A stretch of DNA of 64,000 bases. Origin: Chelonoidis abingdonii (taxonomy: Eukaryota > Chordata > Testudines > Testudinidae). Made by a program: the position numbers and the translations under genes. The stretch is taken from NCBI RefSeq assembly GCF_003597395.2, contig NC_133790.1, positions 23,394,604-23,458,603 on the forward strand. Direction: 5' to 3'. The stretch's first letter is position 1. Each line of letters starts with the position of its first letter. Positions 24,419 to 35,900 of the stretch are shown here, piece after piece. Under the pieces are notes generated by a model. The model had not been told where the DNA came from, made no database searches, and worked only from the letters and a program-made list of their open reading frames with translations.

Positions 24419-25368
24419 CTAGTAGGGGCACATCAGAATGGCGGACCTGAGCATAAGAGCTGTCCACATGGGATCACACTGATGCGTGTCTGGATGGCCA
24501 TGGAGGTGCTGAAAAGCCCTGGGCAGAAAGTCTGTCTCTAGCGGATCTTGCCCTACTTGGCACTGGGGACTGGTACCAGAGGAACGAGATTGGGAACCGA
24601 GGGACTGCAACGGAGCGGTTGCCGGGAGGTCGACTGAGATCTCAAGGCTCAACGTCAGGAGTGGGCTGCGTGAGTCAGTGTCTGGAGTGGTGCCGGGAGC
24701 TGGAACGGTGCCAAGAGTAGCGGCCGGCGAACGGGATACTGACTGGTGCCGTGAGTGCAACCGGTACCGAGGAGGAGAACGGTACCGGGATTGCGAGCGG
24801 CTTCGGGAGCGGGAGTGCCGACGGGACCTGGAGCATCTGCGGGATCGTGAACGGTGCCGCTCTGCTGTGCCGACAGAGGATGGTCTTATCAAGGCAGGGT
24901 TGCCAAATAGACTGTATTATCCCGCACCGTCGGTGCCTGGGGTTGAGGCAGGCGTCGACTCTGTCATGGGCAATCAGATCCCTCGTCATTGAGAATGTCT
25001 CCGGTGTGGAGGGAATAGTAAGCTCACCGCGGTGGGTGCCGGGGAGCTGTCAGGCACCGGACTCGATGGCCCTCATGGGACTGGAATTGACGGTGCCGAC
25101 ATCGTCGGTGCCGCAGCAGGTGTCGGTGCCGGGCATCCGACTTAAAAATGAGCTCTCTGGCTGCAGTGCAGGTGGCACCAGAAAGCAGCAGGAGTCTTAG
25201 GCTTTCGTGACCTCGGGGAAAGGGAGTGGTGCCGAGTCGACTCGGTGCCAGCGACAGCCGGTGCAAGAGGCCTTGGCAGTACTGGCGCTGTCTGGTGCCA
25301 AGGAGGTGCTTCTGCCGCTGATTGACCAGCGCTCGGTGCGAAGGCGGAGGGGTAAAAGCCGCCTCCAT
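24419..25368 (-). pseudogene. DIRS Gag N-terminal Arg/Ser-rich region
   Basis: Low-complexity coding relic. 24419-24892 reads RHRSRSRRCSRSRRHSRSRS in one frame, while neighbouring frames read Ala/Leu/Pro-rich nonsense. The DNA is CpG-rich with many 'cggtgcc' and 'cggtacc' words. RS-rich gag proteins are usual in vertebrate DIRS elements. Frame changes make the exact protein unreadable. Confidence 0.6.
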
Positions 25369-25724
25369 GAGGAGCTGCTTTTAGCCAAAAAGTCCCGCTC
25401 CTTTTTTGTTCTCGGCTTAAAAGCCTTGCAAATGTGACACTTACCTGTCAGGTGAGATTCCCCGAGGCACTTAAGGCAGGAAGTGTGTGGATCTTCCTGT
25501 CAGCATCGGCTTATGACAGGCTGAGCACGGTCTGAACCAGTGAACCGGGCATGGGCCCTGGCAACGGGTGCAGGGAAGGGGCTAATCCCCGAACCCTCTC
25601 TAACTATATACTAACTATAACTAGATAAAAATTAACTATAACGTAATAACTTTGAACTATATACACAACAAAATAACTAGAAGAACTACGATAGCTAGGG
25701 AGGTGGAGGTCAGTGAAACCGCAC

Positions 25725-25934
25725 TCCACTGTTCCAACAACCAACACAGGGCCGTAAGAAGGGACTGAGGGGCGGTTGGGTCGGCAGGAGTACATATCTG
25801 GTGCCATGGCGGCGCCACTCCAGGGGGCGCCCAGCCAACCCACCGAGTGTTGCTAGGGTAAAAATCTTCCGACAAACGTGCATGCGGCGTGCGCACACCT
25901 AACTGGAATGGATATGAGCAAGCACTCGAAGAAT
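25725..25934. repeat. DIRS right inverted terminal repeat (element 5' end)
   Basis: Reverse-complement partner of 19815-20005. The outer end contains 'cctaactggaatggatatga' and 'gcaagcactcgaagaa', which also match the second half of the internal complementary region. Confidence 0.9.
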
Positions 25935-26049
25935 CTTTATATTGTGGGTCTACCTCCAGTTACTGTTCCCCATTTCCCCTCTCCCCCCTGCCCCTTGTAG
26001 TGACTTACGGCTATGGCTGTACTTGTTGCCCTCGGTATTTAGTTTCTCC

Positions 26050-26216
26050 CCCTGTGTAGACAGTGTGACACTGATGAGAGAGCTTCTCCCGTCAACGTTG
26101 CTACCGCTTCTCGGGGAGGCGGATTAACTGTGCTGATGGGGGCAGCTCTCTCGTTGGGGTAGGAGCATCTTAAATGCTGCAATTGCGCCAATGCAGCGTT
26201 TTAAGTGTATCCCTTC
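26050..26216. mobile_element. hAT-like MITE fragment
   Basis: Contains 'gagagcttctcccgtcaacg', 'ccgcttctcggggaggcgga' and 'gcgttttaagtgta', a combination I recognise from abundant turtle/crocodilian hAT-like non-autonomous elements. Both ends are decayed. It lies between the DIRS element and the BICDL1 poly(A) site. Confidence 0.5.
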
Positions 26217-26426
26217 CCTTAGGTTCCCAGGCAGCTGAAGGTGTTAATACTCCAGATAGATGGGTAATGACTGCTTCTCTGCCCTATTCACCTGGAAGCG
26301 TGCACATGGCTCAATTGCTTGAGATTGTGAGATGTACTGAGTATGCAGTCAGGGTGAGGTGGCTCTCTAGGTTCACAGAATAATCAGGGATCAAAGCCCA
26401 GAGACAGTACCATAGAAATGATCCAT

Positions 26427-26432
26427 TTTATT
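26427..26432 (-). terminator. BICDL1: Candidate BICDL1 polyadenylation signal
   Basis: Minus-strand AATAAA (plus 'tttatt') preceded on that strand by an AT-rich stretch typical of a conserved 3'UTR end (TGTAAATA, ATATAAAT). Cleavage is expected near 26405-26415. Confidence 0.6.
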
Positions 26433-27537
26433 CTGAAGAGAACTATTTACAAAAGAAGCTGTGGAGCATTGTTTTTACTAAAAATATGCCTTTATAGATT
26501 TATATAATACGTATCTTATAAAAACCATACAGTTATTTACATTACTTCTACGTACAAAAATTACAGCACTGTAGTATGTACGTATCTATAGATACATTCT
26601 TTCTGTTTGTCCCTGCTGTGTGCTTTTTCACTTTCAGTCTATGGGGACTGTCACTCCACTATCTTACCCAGGGACGTCCCTTGTATCTCTAAGCTTTTGG
26701 TTAAAACAATCTTGGTTTGCAGTGGTTGAAGTGGGAATGGTAAAGAGAGTTTGCTCTAGGTCCAGAATCCACCATCAGTCTTAAATAGGGTAAGGCCTAC
26801 ACACATCACCTGAAGTCCTTGTGCATGCACTGTTGCCTGTAAGCCCACGTTATTGCTGCTCTGCACAAACTGTGCCATAGACTTCACTCCTCAGTTTCTT
26901 TTCTTATATTGATCTCATTTTCTTGTTTAATGGTACCTTGCTGATCTAAGTGTGTGTCAAGATAGTAAAGTGCTAGTGACTTGACTTGCATCTACATTTA
27001 TTTTCTGGACCATGCTCGAGTCTCATATATAACAGTAGGCCCCAGCTGTAGACTTTGCTAAAGGGAACTTCCCCCAGCTGGCAAAAAAAAATTTGCTTGT
27101 TTTCCCACAGTGGCAGTGAGATTGCTTTATCATTGTCGTTCAGTTGCGTGAAATGTGCAGCCTCCCTCCTTTAGCTGTGCAACTGTTGTACATCCCTGCC
27201 ATACTGCCTGGAACTACCCCTTAAGTACTGATGGGTGAAAATATTTTGTACTGGTGTTGACTGCTGCAGATCCAAGTCCTGTGCAGTGATATAATCCCTG
27301 TAGGCTGATGCTTGCCTGGAATATGGAATCTACTCTGCTGGGTTACTGTGCTTCCTCCAGTTAGTGTTCTCCCTCCCAGTGACCTTTTTCAATAGGTTTG
27401 TAAGTGTCAACTGCCTTGGGGGGCAGGGGAGGGGGTGATGGCATGTTGAACTACTCACAGGCAGTGAAAAGAGCCTGGAATTAATCCACTATCAGCTGTG
27501 CTGTCTTTGATGGTGAGTGCTCAGTGACAGTTTAAGG

Positions 27538-27738
27538 CAGTGGTGGGCACCCTGTGGCCTGTAGGCCACATGCGGCCTGTCAGGGTAATCTGCTGGCCGG
27601 CTGTGAGACAGTTTGTTTACATAGAGTGTCCGCAGGCACGGCCGCCCACAGCACCCAGTGGCTGCAGTTCGCCATTCCTGGCCAATGGGAGCTGTGGGAA
27701 ATGTTGCAGGGATGGGCCACAGGTTTCCCACCACTGGC
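27538..27738. mobile_element. hAT-like MITE in the BICDL1 3'UTR
   Basis: Starts 'cagtggtgggcaccctgtgg' and ends with the inverse 'cccaccactg'. Interior words include 'aggccacatgcggcctgt' and 'ccaatgggagctgtgg'. The short terminal inverted repeats CAGTGGTGGG and the length of about 200 bp fit a non-autonomous hAT. Confidence 0.7.
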
Positions 27739-29768
27739 TTAAGGGACGATGAAACGTTTAGGACACTTAAAGCACAGCATTAACTACATGACATTTTGCT
27801 GAGAGATTGTACTGATGGACACTGTTTTATGTATCTGGTGTTAAGGTAGTTTTGTTGCAGTTCAGCAACAGCAGCTCAGCACAAGGACAGTTTCCTCTGA
27901 CCTGGTTCCTCGTTCATAAGTCTGTCCTCCCCATTTTCTGGGCTGAATAGCTCCCATGCTCAGATGGAGTTGCACTTTAAGTCCAAGAGAACTATATCCC
28001 AACCATCAGCTCGAAATATGTATGCTTTCCTTTCCCAACCTCTATCAACCTTCCCACTGAAAAAAATATTGCAAGGAGATTAAGGAGTAGCTCCTTCCTT
28101 AAATGAAGAGTTTTGTTGTGAATTTCAATCACTGGCCTATGCAGCTGTGACTCATGTCCACTCTCCCCTTCCAGCGAACATGCAACAAAAGGCACCTTTC
28201 TTATCACTGCATCTTCATTGCATAACTTAAGCCCATTTCCTTAGGATGGCGCATATACACTACATCATGGCTATAGATTTCCCCTCCTCACTCACACATG
28301 TGCTGGGTGTGCAGCTTGGAGAGGACTGTAGGAGACTGGCAGTTGGGAAATGAAAAGGTGACAGCAGCATAAAACCCTTCTAAAACAGGCTGTTGCTTAA
28401 ACATGCCAGCGTCGGCTTTCTGTAAAGGGGAAATGCTTATTTTGTTGGTGGTAAAGTAGTTTTAAAGGAAGAGCTCTACGTGGTAGTAATACGGCCTGCA
28501 GAAGGTACCAACCCTACTAATAATCTCATACGTACTGCAGGACTTCTAGCACCAAAGTGTGTGCATATATGTAGAGCAGCAACATGTTCACACTCCTCAC
28601 CCCAGGTTGATCAAAGCCGCCTAACCACAAGGGGAGGGTCTACGACCACACTGAGCATGAAGGGATCCAACCGTCTACCATCAAGGCCTGAGTAGCAGAA
28701 AATGTATACACAGGAGCTATGGGTTGGCCTTGAAGATCAGCCCTATAACTAAAGCTACTGCAGCAATGCTGAGCAGTGGAAGAGCTATGCCTAGGACCTG
28801 ATCTTCAGACACACAACAACCCATTCCTATTCAAATCCATCAGTTTTAGGTGCTCAGGACTTTGAGATGGCAGGTCATTGGAGCCCAGTCCTTAGTCTCA
28901 TTGAAGCGACTCAGATTTTTGGCTGTTGATTTCACTAGGAAGATGCACAAGGCCTTTGGCCCTAAGGCTGAGCTACACTGAACTTCCATAGCGAGGCAAA
29001 GGGAAGAGTCGGTATCTGGAGTACTGAACATTCAGGCTCCTTCACGATCAAATCCTCAATACTCCAGGGTCTGGAACTGACCGACAGGGACCTAGATTCA
29101 CCTCACAGCATTAGCAGATTTATAACTGCACTGGGCTGGAAGGGATCTGCAGTCCAGATGCGGTGTGAGTAGCTATGGAGAGCACCAGGGGGAATAAAGA
29201 CTTCCGGTCGTAAGCAGAGGACAATAACGACTTCCCCCACAGAGTAAGCTACAGCCATGTAAACATGTTATGTTCCCAGGACCAGTGCAACTACAGCCTG
29301 TGCAATCTGCAGGACAGCCCAGCTGCCAGGACTGGAGGTTGTATAAAGGCCACAACTTTTCCCCTACTCTTGTGTGACACTAGTAGTCAGTCCCCTGTAT
29401 TGCCTTGTCCTGGGGTTGCTTATTTCCTTCTCCAGCATGAGAGAATGAGTTTAAGACAATTGGATTATTCTTCACAGCAGAAACTGAGTGGCCTGTGTCA
29501 AAGCGCCTAAAACATACCCTGAAGTTTATCACTCTGCTTAAGGAATAAGAAAAGTTGCTCTCAGTTGGTATCACATTGTCAAACTGCAAATCTCCAATTC
29601 ATGTAAACTTTTTGTTCAGAGCAGGTGGATTGTAAATAGTGCAGTCTCAGGGGTTAATTCCTTCACCCTTTGTGTTTTTCCTTTTGGATCAGATTCAGGT
29701 CCACTAGGAAGCTGGGCAGTTGCCCCCAGCTTTAAGCAGGAATAATTGGAAAGATTTCTCCTTTCACA

Positions 29769-29969
29769 TTAATTTTTCTTGAAAAAGGAAAAGAGACGTT
29801 TCCTTTCTGCCCCAATGGGCTCATCCCCCTGCTGCTCCGGCCTGAACACGGGGGAGGGTCTTGCACACCGCTTTGCTCTGTAGCCATTGGAGAAGGAATA
29901 AGCAGGCTGGCTCCATTCCTTCAGATGTTTGTCCATCAGCTGCTGGTCAATGACCCTGTGCATGTCGTC
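29769..29969 (-). CDS. BICDL1: BICDL1 last coding exon with stop
   Basis: 201 bases: DDMHRVIDQQLMDKHLKEWS, a variable Ser/Pro/Arg-rich linker, then the conserved end ERKRLFSFFKKN and TAA at 29769-29771. Acceptor TTCTGTTATAG. The 8.7-kb intron before it is the longest that is complete in this window. Confidence 0.95.
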   Translation of the reverse strand, partial: DDMHRVIDQQLMDKHLKEWSQPAYSFSNGYRAKRCARPSPVFRPEQQGDEPIGAERKRLFSFFKKN

Positions 29970-32900
29970 CTATAACAGAAGGGGAAAACGATGTTCAGTC
30001 AGAAGCACAGCCAGCATCTCAGCAGAGTTTACTCATGGACATGGCTAAAATGGGATTATAGAATGGCCAGGATGAAAGGAGGAAGGGTGCAGGGTACAAG
30101 GATCTCATTTAGCCACACAGCATGGGCCTTCACCAGCATCGCTCCTCAAACACCAGGCCCTTAAAGAGACAAGATGTTTACCTTTTGCCTCACAATTGTA
30201 AAATGGAAATCAGGCCATTCACAGTTTAATGTAATTTAAGGGATGGCTGTTTTTCAAGGTTTTGCTGATGGCTGTGAAATGGAGCACTGCTTCTGGTACC
30301 CTTCTCCCAGGTCCCTGGCTTGTCTTTTCAGAGCTGGCTGGCTGCCACCTCCCCTCTCTCTGTCCAGGAAGCTGCACAGATGAGGCCTGTGGCTGAAGCA
30401 GAGGCCAGGAAGGGACAGGACTGTAGTACAGACCCTAGAGTGGCTCTGTACTGAAGAGTAGGCAGGCCGAAGTTGAGGGTGGTAACATACATGAGAACCT
30501 CTTCAAGAGGGAACTAAGGGAGGTAAGACTTCTTTTCATAATCAAAGAGAAACTACTATCATGAGTTGTGCTATGGATGAGTTACGCGGCACTAGTACAA
30601 TTTACTGAGGAGTATTACGGTATCTTTCTTTCTGATCAGTTTTCAAATAACATGGCACAGACCTGATCAGCAGGAGGTCATAATTCACCACTGGATCATC
30701 CAACACTTTTAAAGTACAAGAAACCTTCCTTCCCGTAAGTAACTGTCACAGCATTGTAACCAACAGGATTGCCATATGCAAAAGGATTCAAGTCAACAGC
30801 CTACTCTGACATCATCCAGCAAGACATGACATGACAACAGGGAAATCATAAGTTTAATAAAAGCAAACCCAGTTCTGCTGCAATTAGCCCTAATGTTGTA
30901 TACAAGCAGGAGACCATCTTGTACGTTTCACAAGAAACCAGGGTCAAAATTACCGTCTTGTTTGAAATTTCAAGTATGTAAAATTAGCCCAAATGGCCAA
31001 GGCTCCTTGCCTCTCAAGGGCGTTGCTCACCCTTGCAATGTCCATGGGGGTTAATAGAACTTGAGGCTCTGACTAGTTAAACACAGCAATACAAATACAC
31101 AGCACTTCCGATGTTCAAAGCTGTGCAAACACTAGTTCCTCAGATAGCCACCTCGCTGGAGGCATGTGCAATCGGAATCCCCAGTTCACGGATGGGGAAA
31201 TGGAGGCTGTGTGGTGATGTGATCTGCCAAACTCAGAGCAAGTATTCTGTTCATGCCTGTCTCCTACTGCACATGAGCTGACTCAGCCCCCACATCCTTC
31301 AGAATTCAAACCAAAACACAAACAGCTACCCATCACTCATGGGAGTGACGGTCTGAAAAGCCAGGGTTGAGCTTTCACATCTGTCCTCTGTTCAGCCTAC
31401 TGTGTCCAGGCGTTGCCAAGGTCGGGGGCTCTGTCCTCTGATAGCTGCTCTCACTCCAGCCTGCTGTCTGATAGTCTCTGCCAGCAGCAGGCAGCGTTAG
31501 ACAGCCTCACACTAAAAGGCCTGTTTTTGCGACACACCTGAATTCAGGCTCTGCTGGGCTAATCCTGGAATGAGGTAATAGCCACCTGGCTGTGGTGGCT
31601 GATGACCTCACGGCTGTCAAAGCCTACTGTTTAGAGGAAGCTCACGGAGTGGTGTGGTCTGATTATGCAGAATGACTTTCTAGCCAGATGGCTACATAGT
31701 TTAACAAAGATTCGGCATTAACTAGACTCAGGGTTGCGTGAGTCCAGAAGATGACAATTTCCAACCCACGCACATTCTATGCAGCATAACACTCTAATGG
31801 GGGTTGGTTGCTATGGACGACCATCAAATGCCAGTGGACACAGATGGCACATGCTCCATTACCCACCATCACAGCAGGTGCAAGTGCCAGCTCTGATTTG
31901 GGATGTTCAGGGCTCCAGATATGTGTAATGTGGTCAGTGATTCAGTAAAGGTACTGGGCTCCTCAGACTCATGTAAACAGCCTGCAGACACTTATGGTGC
32001 CATTCACTTTTACACTGTCTTATAATAAGCCCATTATTTACAGGATAATAGGAAGTGATGTCCTACTTATCTATATGGAATGGTACCTCTTAGCAGGCAA
32101 CCAACCAAGGTAATATGGTTGGTTGCCTGCTAGGTAACCAGGAGTGGGTAAGTTGAATAATTTAGCCTGAAGCGATTAGCTTGTTTTCAGGAGGGAAAAT
32201 CCCTGCCTTTCTAACTAGTCTAGTACGTGTAATATAACAATGTTCATTTTAGATTCCTTTGGACCCCAAACTTTTCCCCCACCTAATTCTGTTTTCAGGC
32301 CAGTTTTAGAAATATAAATTAACCTAGGATGTGCCATACTGGAACACGCTGCAGTTCCAGTTAGTCCACTAGGTTGCGTCTGCCCTATGTATCTGATGGG
32401 TTTAGAGGCAGATGAACAACTTCCAGAAAACATACAAGGCACCACACCTGGGCATCTGTAATGCTAGCTCCGGGTGTGTGCTAGTTCTGGGTGTGTGGGA
32501 GAAGGGGAAGAATCGCCCCTTGTGGCCTATTCATCCAATATCTGGAGGTGAGTGGACTGATATCCTTTGTGATGTACCTACCCGAAGCCCAGCCCTGTTC
32601 TCTGCGCTCTTTAGGAAGCAGATGCAGTGAGCTAGAAGTAGCTGGAAGAGTGACAGGGCTGTTAGGGGGCCTGAACCAAGATTAGATTGAAGAGTTCATA
32701 TTTTTTTTAATTAGGGCTGAAAAAAAGGAGGCTGTGATGGAAGAACGTGAAGGGGGAAAGGGGCAAGACGAACTTAAGTATTAATTAAAACAGACTCCAG
32801 CAGCTTAACATACTTTGGATTCATATACCCAGCTTTTCAAAGGGTGTCGTCCCCTGTGAAAATGAAGAAGGCACTTAGCCATCTCATGGGCAGATTTGTG

Positions 32901-35900
32901 CCCTCCTTTAACTGTGGGGTACCATTCCATATAGATAATGCAGAGCAAAGGATAAAAATAGGGCAGCTGGATAAAGAGCCCTTTAAAAGACTGTCCCAGG
33001 AGACATTACATCTTGAGGTCGCTGACTAGACCGTGAGGTAGGTCAGAGGTTAGAAGTTCAGTGACTTGCCTTAGCCATGTCTGCGCTGGCATTAGAACTC
33101 AGGAATCTGTGGCTCCTAGTAGTTTGCAGCAAGGAATACACAGGGATGGAAGGAGTGGAGAAACTGGGTGAAGGGAGTAGTGATGTATCAGTTTAATTCA
33201 GTAAGCCAGAGTATACAGGGATAATTTGACAGTGCTTGTGTATTCTGATTGGCTAAGGGGGAGCCTCCATTTTTAGAGTACACTGTTACAAAGAATGTGT
33301 ATCGTTTTGGGCGTGCTGTCTATGGAATAGAACACTGCGCCAGGACAATATCCCACTGCTAGAGACAAGCCCCAGGGAAAGCACAAGCATTTGTCAAAGC
33401 TAACCAGCAAACCTGGTAAGACACCCTATTATCCAAACAATCTATTCCATTGACTAGCTCTCATATACACATGATTAATGGCGTTTGCCTAGTGCAGTCC
33501 AGTCGTGACAGTTGTTCACAACAGCATTGTTGGGCAGCTGCATTTGGATGTCTTAGTGCTCATGAGGCTGATTCTTTGCTGCCTTTCACCTGGTGGAGTC
33601 ACTTACACCTGTGCAAAGTGGCTGTAACATGCTACTATAGCAGAGTTCTGCTCTCCCTCCTGTCAGCTGTAACATTTCAGAGCCAGCTTGCAGGGGAGTA
33701 AAAGCCTTCACATGGTGCAAGGCACCAGAGAATCAGGCCCCAGGTTTCTTTCAGCCCAGGTGTTGTGGGCTTCTCCGACTCTGCTGGGGTTTCATGCAGC
33801 TTTCCAACAGCCAGGCATGTCTTATTTAATAGTGAACGATAAAGGGAAGCTATTGCATCTCTATTTGAATAAGCAATACATAAACCCCTTTCAGCTAAAT
33901 TTTTCCCCATTTACTTTTGGGGGCACCACTGCTGCTCCTTATTCAGATAATGGTAGGCACAGGTAAAATCAGTGAAAAATATCTCGTGAGCCATAGAGTA
34001 AGAAATGGCTCTTATTCTCACCAATCGCATATTTTCCCATGATATGTGTTCAGTGGCAGATCCTGGGTTCCCCCGTGCAACGATGTATGAATAAAAGACC
34101 AACTGGAATGTTTAATTCCACTAAGATCTGCTGTTTCCACACCCAAACTGAGATGAGAATGGTCTACCTGGATTGCATGCATGTATCTGTTAAATGTACA
34201 TACTGTAAATAAGCTATCCCCAGCACTAGGAAGCTATGATATATGGCTATTTTTGTCAAGGGCCATTGATTAAAATAGAGACTAAGAGAGCAAAAATGTA
34301 GTAGTTTGGACACCTCACCAGAACCAAGATACAATTATGAATTAAACACAGCAAGAGTAGTGGGACAGTTAATTTAATTTTCTAAAAATACTTGGGGTCT
34401 TGGGCCCCACTCCCCCCCCAAAAAAACCTTAAACTTCATTTATATTAGATGGTTATCAGACATGAAAGGTTTTTTTTAAAAAAAAAAAAAGTCAATCTCT
34501 AATCTTTTCTGGTTCAGTAAATCACGAGGCTTGGCAAAAACTTACTGCAATATAGGAATATATATATTTTTAAATGTGGAGTTCCATTTCTGATGAACTT
34601 CTGTAGTGGGCCACATTCTGCTCCCATTAAAGTCAATGGGAGCAGGACTGGTCCTGCTATATTTCTGCTGTTTGACATTATATACTATGAAATATAATAC
34701 AGCAAATGCCTGTTAATAAAACTACAATTTAGCGAAGTACTACACATGGTAACTAAGAGTGGTTGACAACATCAGTCCAAGTTCCAGTAGAAACCAGGGA
34801 TGTCCATATAAGTCTTATCTGCAGCCTTCGGTATCTGTTGTACTGTCAGCAGTCAAAAGATAAGACTACAAATTAAAAAAAAACAAAAACCTCAATTTTT
34901 ATTTCAGTGACTCTCTTTTAGGTATGTGAATGAGACTGAATGCATTTTTAGCTATTAGCGGCAAGAATTTCTAGTATGGGCATACCAGGCCAGATTCCCA
35001 CTGTCTTTCACTTTTTGAAGTCACATGCATGCAGAGTGGGTACAAAATGCTACCCAATCAGAAATCTCCACTCACAGTGGGGGTGGAGCTTAATATTCGT
35101 TTTGCACAAATTTAAATGACTGCACAATGGGAGAATGGGCTCATGGTCCTTACCAGAGGCAGGGACACCTTGAATAGTCCAGTTTTTCCATGTAGCTTTT
35201 GAAAGACTCCTATCCACTAGTGTGCGGAGTTTGAGTTCAATTGACATAGGGCACGTCTTCAGCTTTAACGTGGCTGTGTAGTCACCGCATAGCGCTGGGA
35301 GCGAACTCTCCCAGCACTATAAAAAACAACCTCCACAAAGGGCACAGCTCCCACTGTCTACACTGGCACCTTACAGCGCTGAAACTTGCAATGCCCAGGG
35401 GGGTGTTTTTCACCCTCCTGAGCCAGAAAGTTGCAGTGTTGTAAAGTGCCAGTGTACACAAGCCCTTAATCTTTGTAAGTTTGGGTCTGTACCTAGGGGG
35501 CTTCTCAGCTCTCAGTGAAAAGCAGCAATTTTTTTTCTCCCAGGTCAGTAGCTGTTATCTTCTAAAGCCCATTTGGTGGCCTGTGTGAAATAAGTCTCAG
35601 TCCAGGCTTTACTGGGTAGATACCCCAGCTCTAAAGCAACCACCACCTTGGCCATTTTAGAGATGACAAGGACTGAATGGATCATGGAGACTGAACTCCC
35701 TTCAACCCTAGAAAGGATCCCTCTAGGGCAGGATTGGAATGCACTGGCCGGGCAGCATCCAGGAGTTTACTCTATCCAAGCCTGTGCTACCTGCTCTGTG
35801 AATAGCCAGACATTTTCAGTTGCAAGAGCTATCAATCCAGCATCCTCCGCTACTAAAAACAGAGGTAAGTTATCTACTGTGTCATCCCATCTAGGCAAGA

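Larger units (their letters stand above)
19781..25934 (-). mobile_element. Near-full-length DIRS retrotransposon
   Basis: A 6.15-kb element on the minus strand, filling most of the space between the RAB35 and BICDL1 3' ends. It has inverted terminal repeats (about 19815-20005 and 25725-25934), an internal complementary region at 20018-20122 and, read right to left, an Arg/Ser-rich gag region, reverse transcriptase with YLDD, RNase H, a post-RNase-H domain and a tyrosine recombinase. This architecture defines the DIRS order, which uses a tyrosine recombinase rather than a DDE integrase and makes no target-site duplication. Several stops and frameshifts show that it is no longer autonomous, but the ends and domain order are well kept, so insertion is probably fairly recent. 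Confidence 0.93.
26410..29768 (-). other. BICDL1: BICDL1 3'UTR (predicted)
   Basis: About 3.4 kb from the TAA (29769-29771) to the AATAAA at 26427-26432, with no need for a further intron. The distal ~300 bases are AT-rich with TGTAAATA words (Pumilio-like). A hAT-like MITE is embedded at 27538-27738. Alternative proximal poly(A) sites are possible. Confidence 0.55.

Noticed and set aside
24678..25200. + strand Arg/Glu-rich frames opposite the DIRS gag
   Set aside because: Mirror of the RS-rich gag coding strand; low-complexity codons read as Arg/Glu on the other strand.
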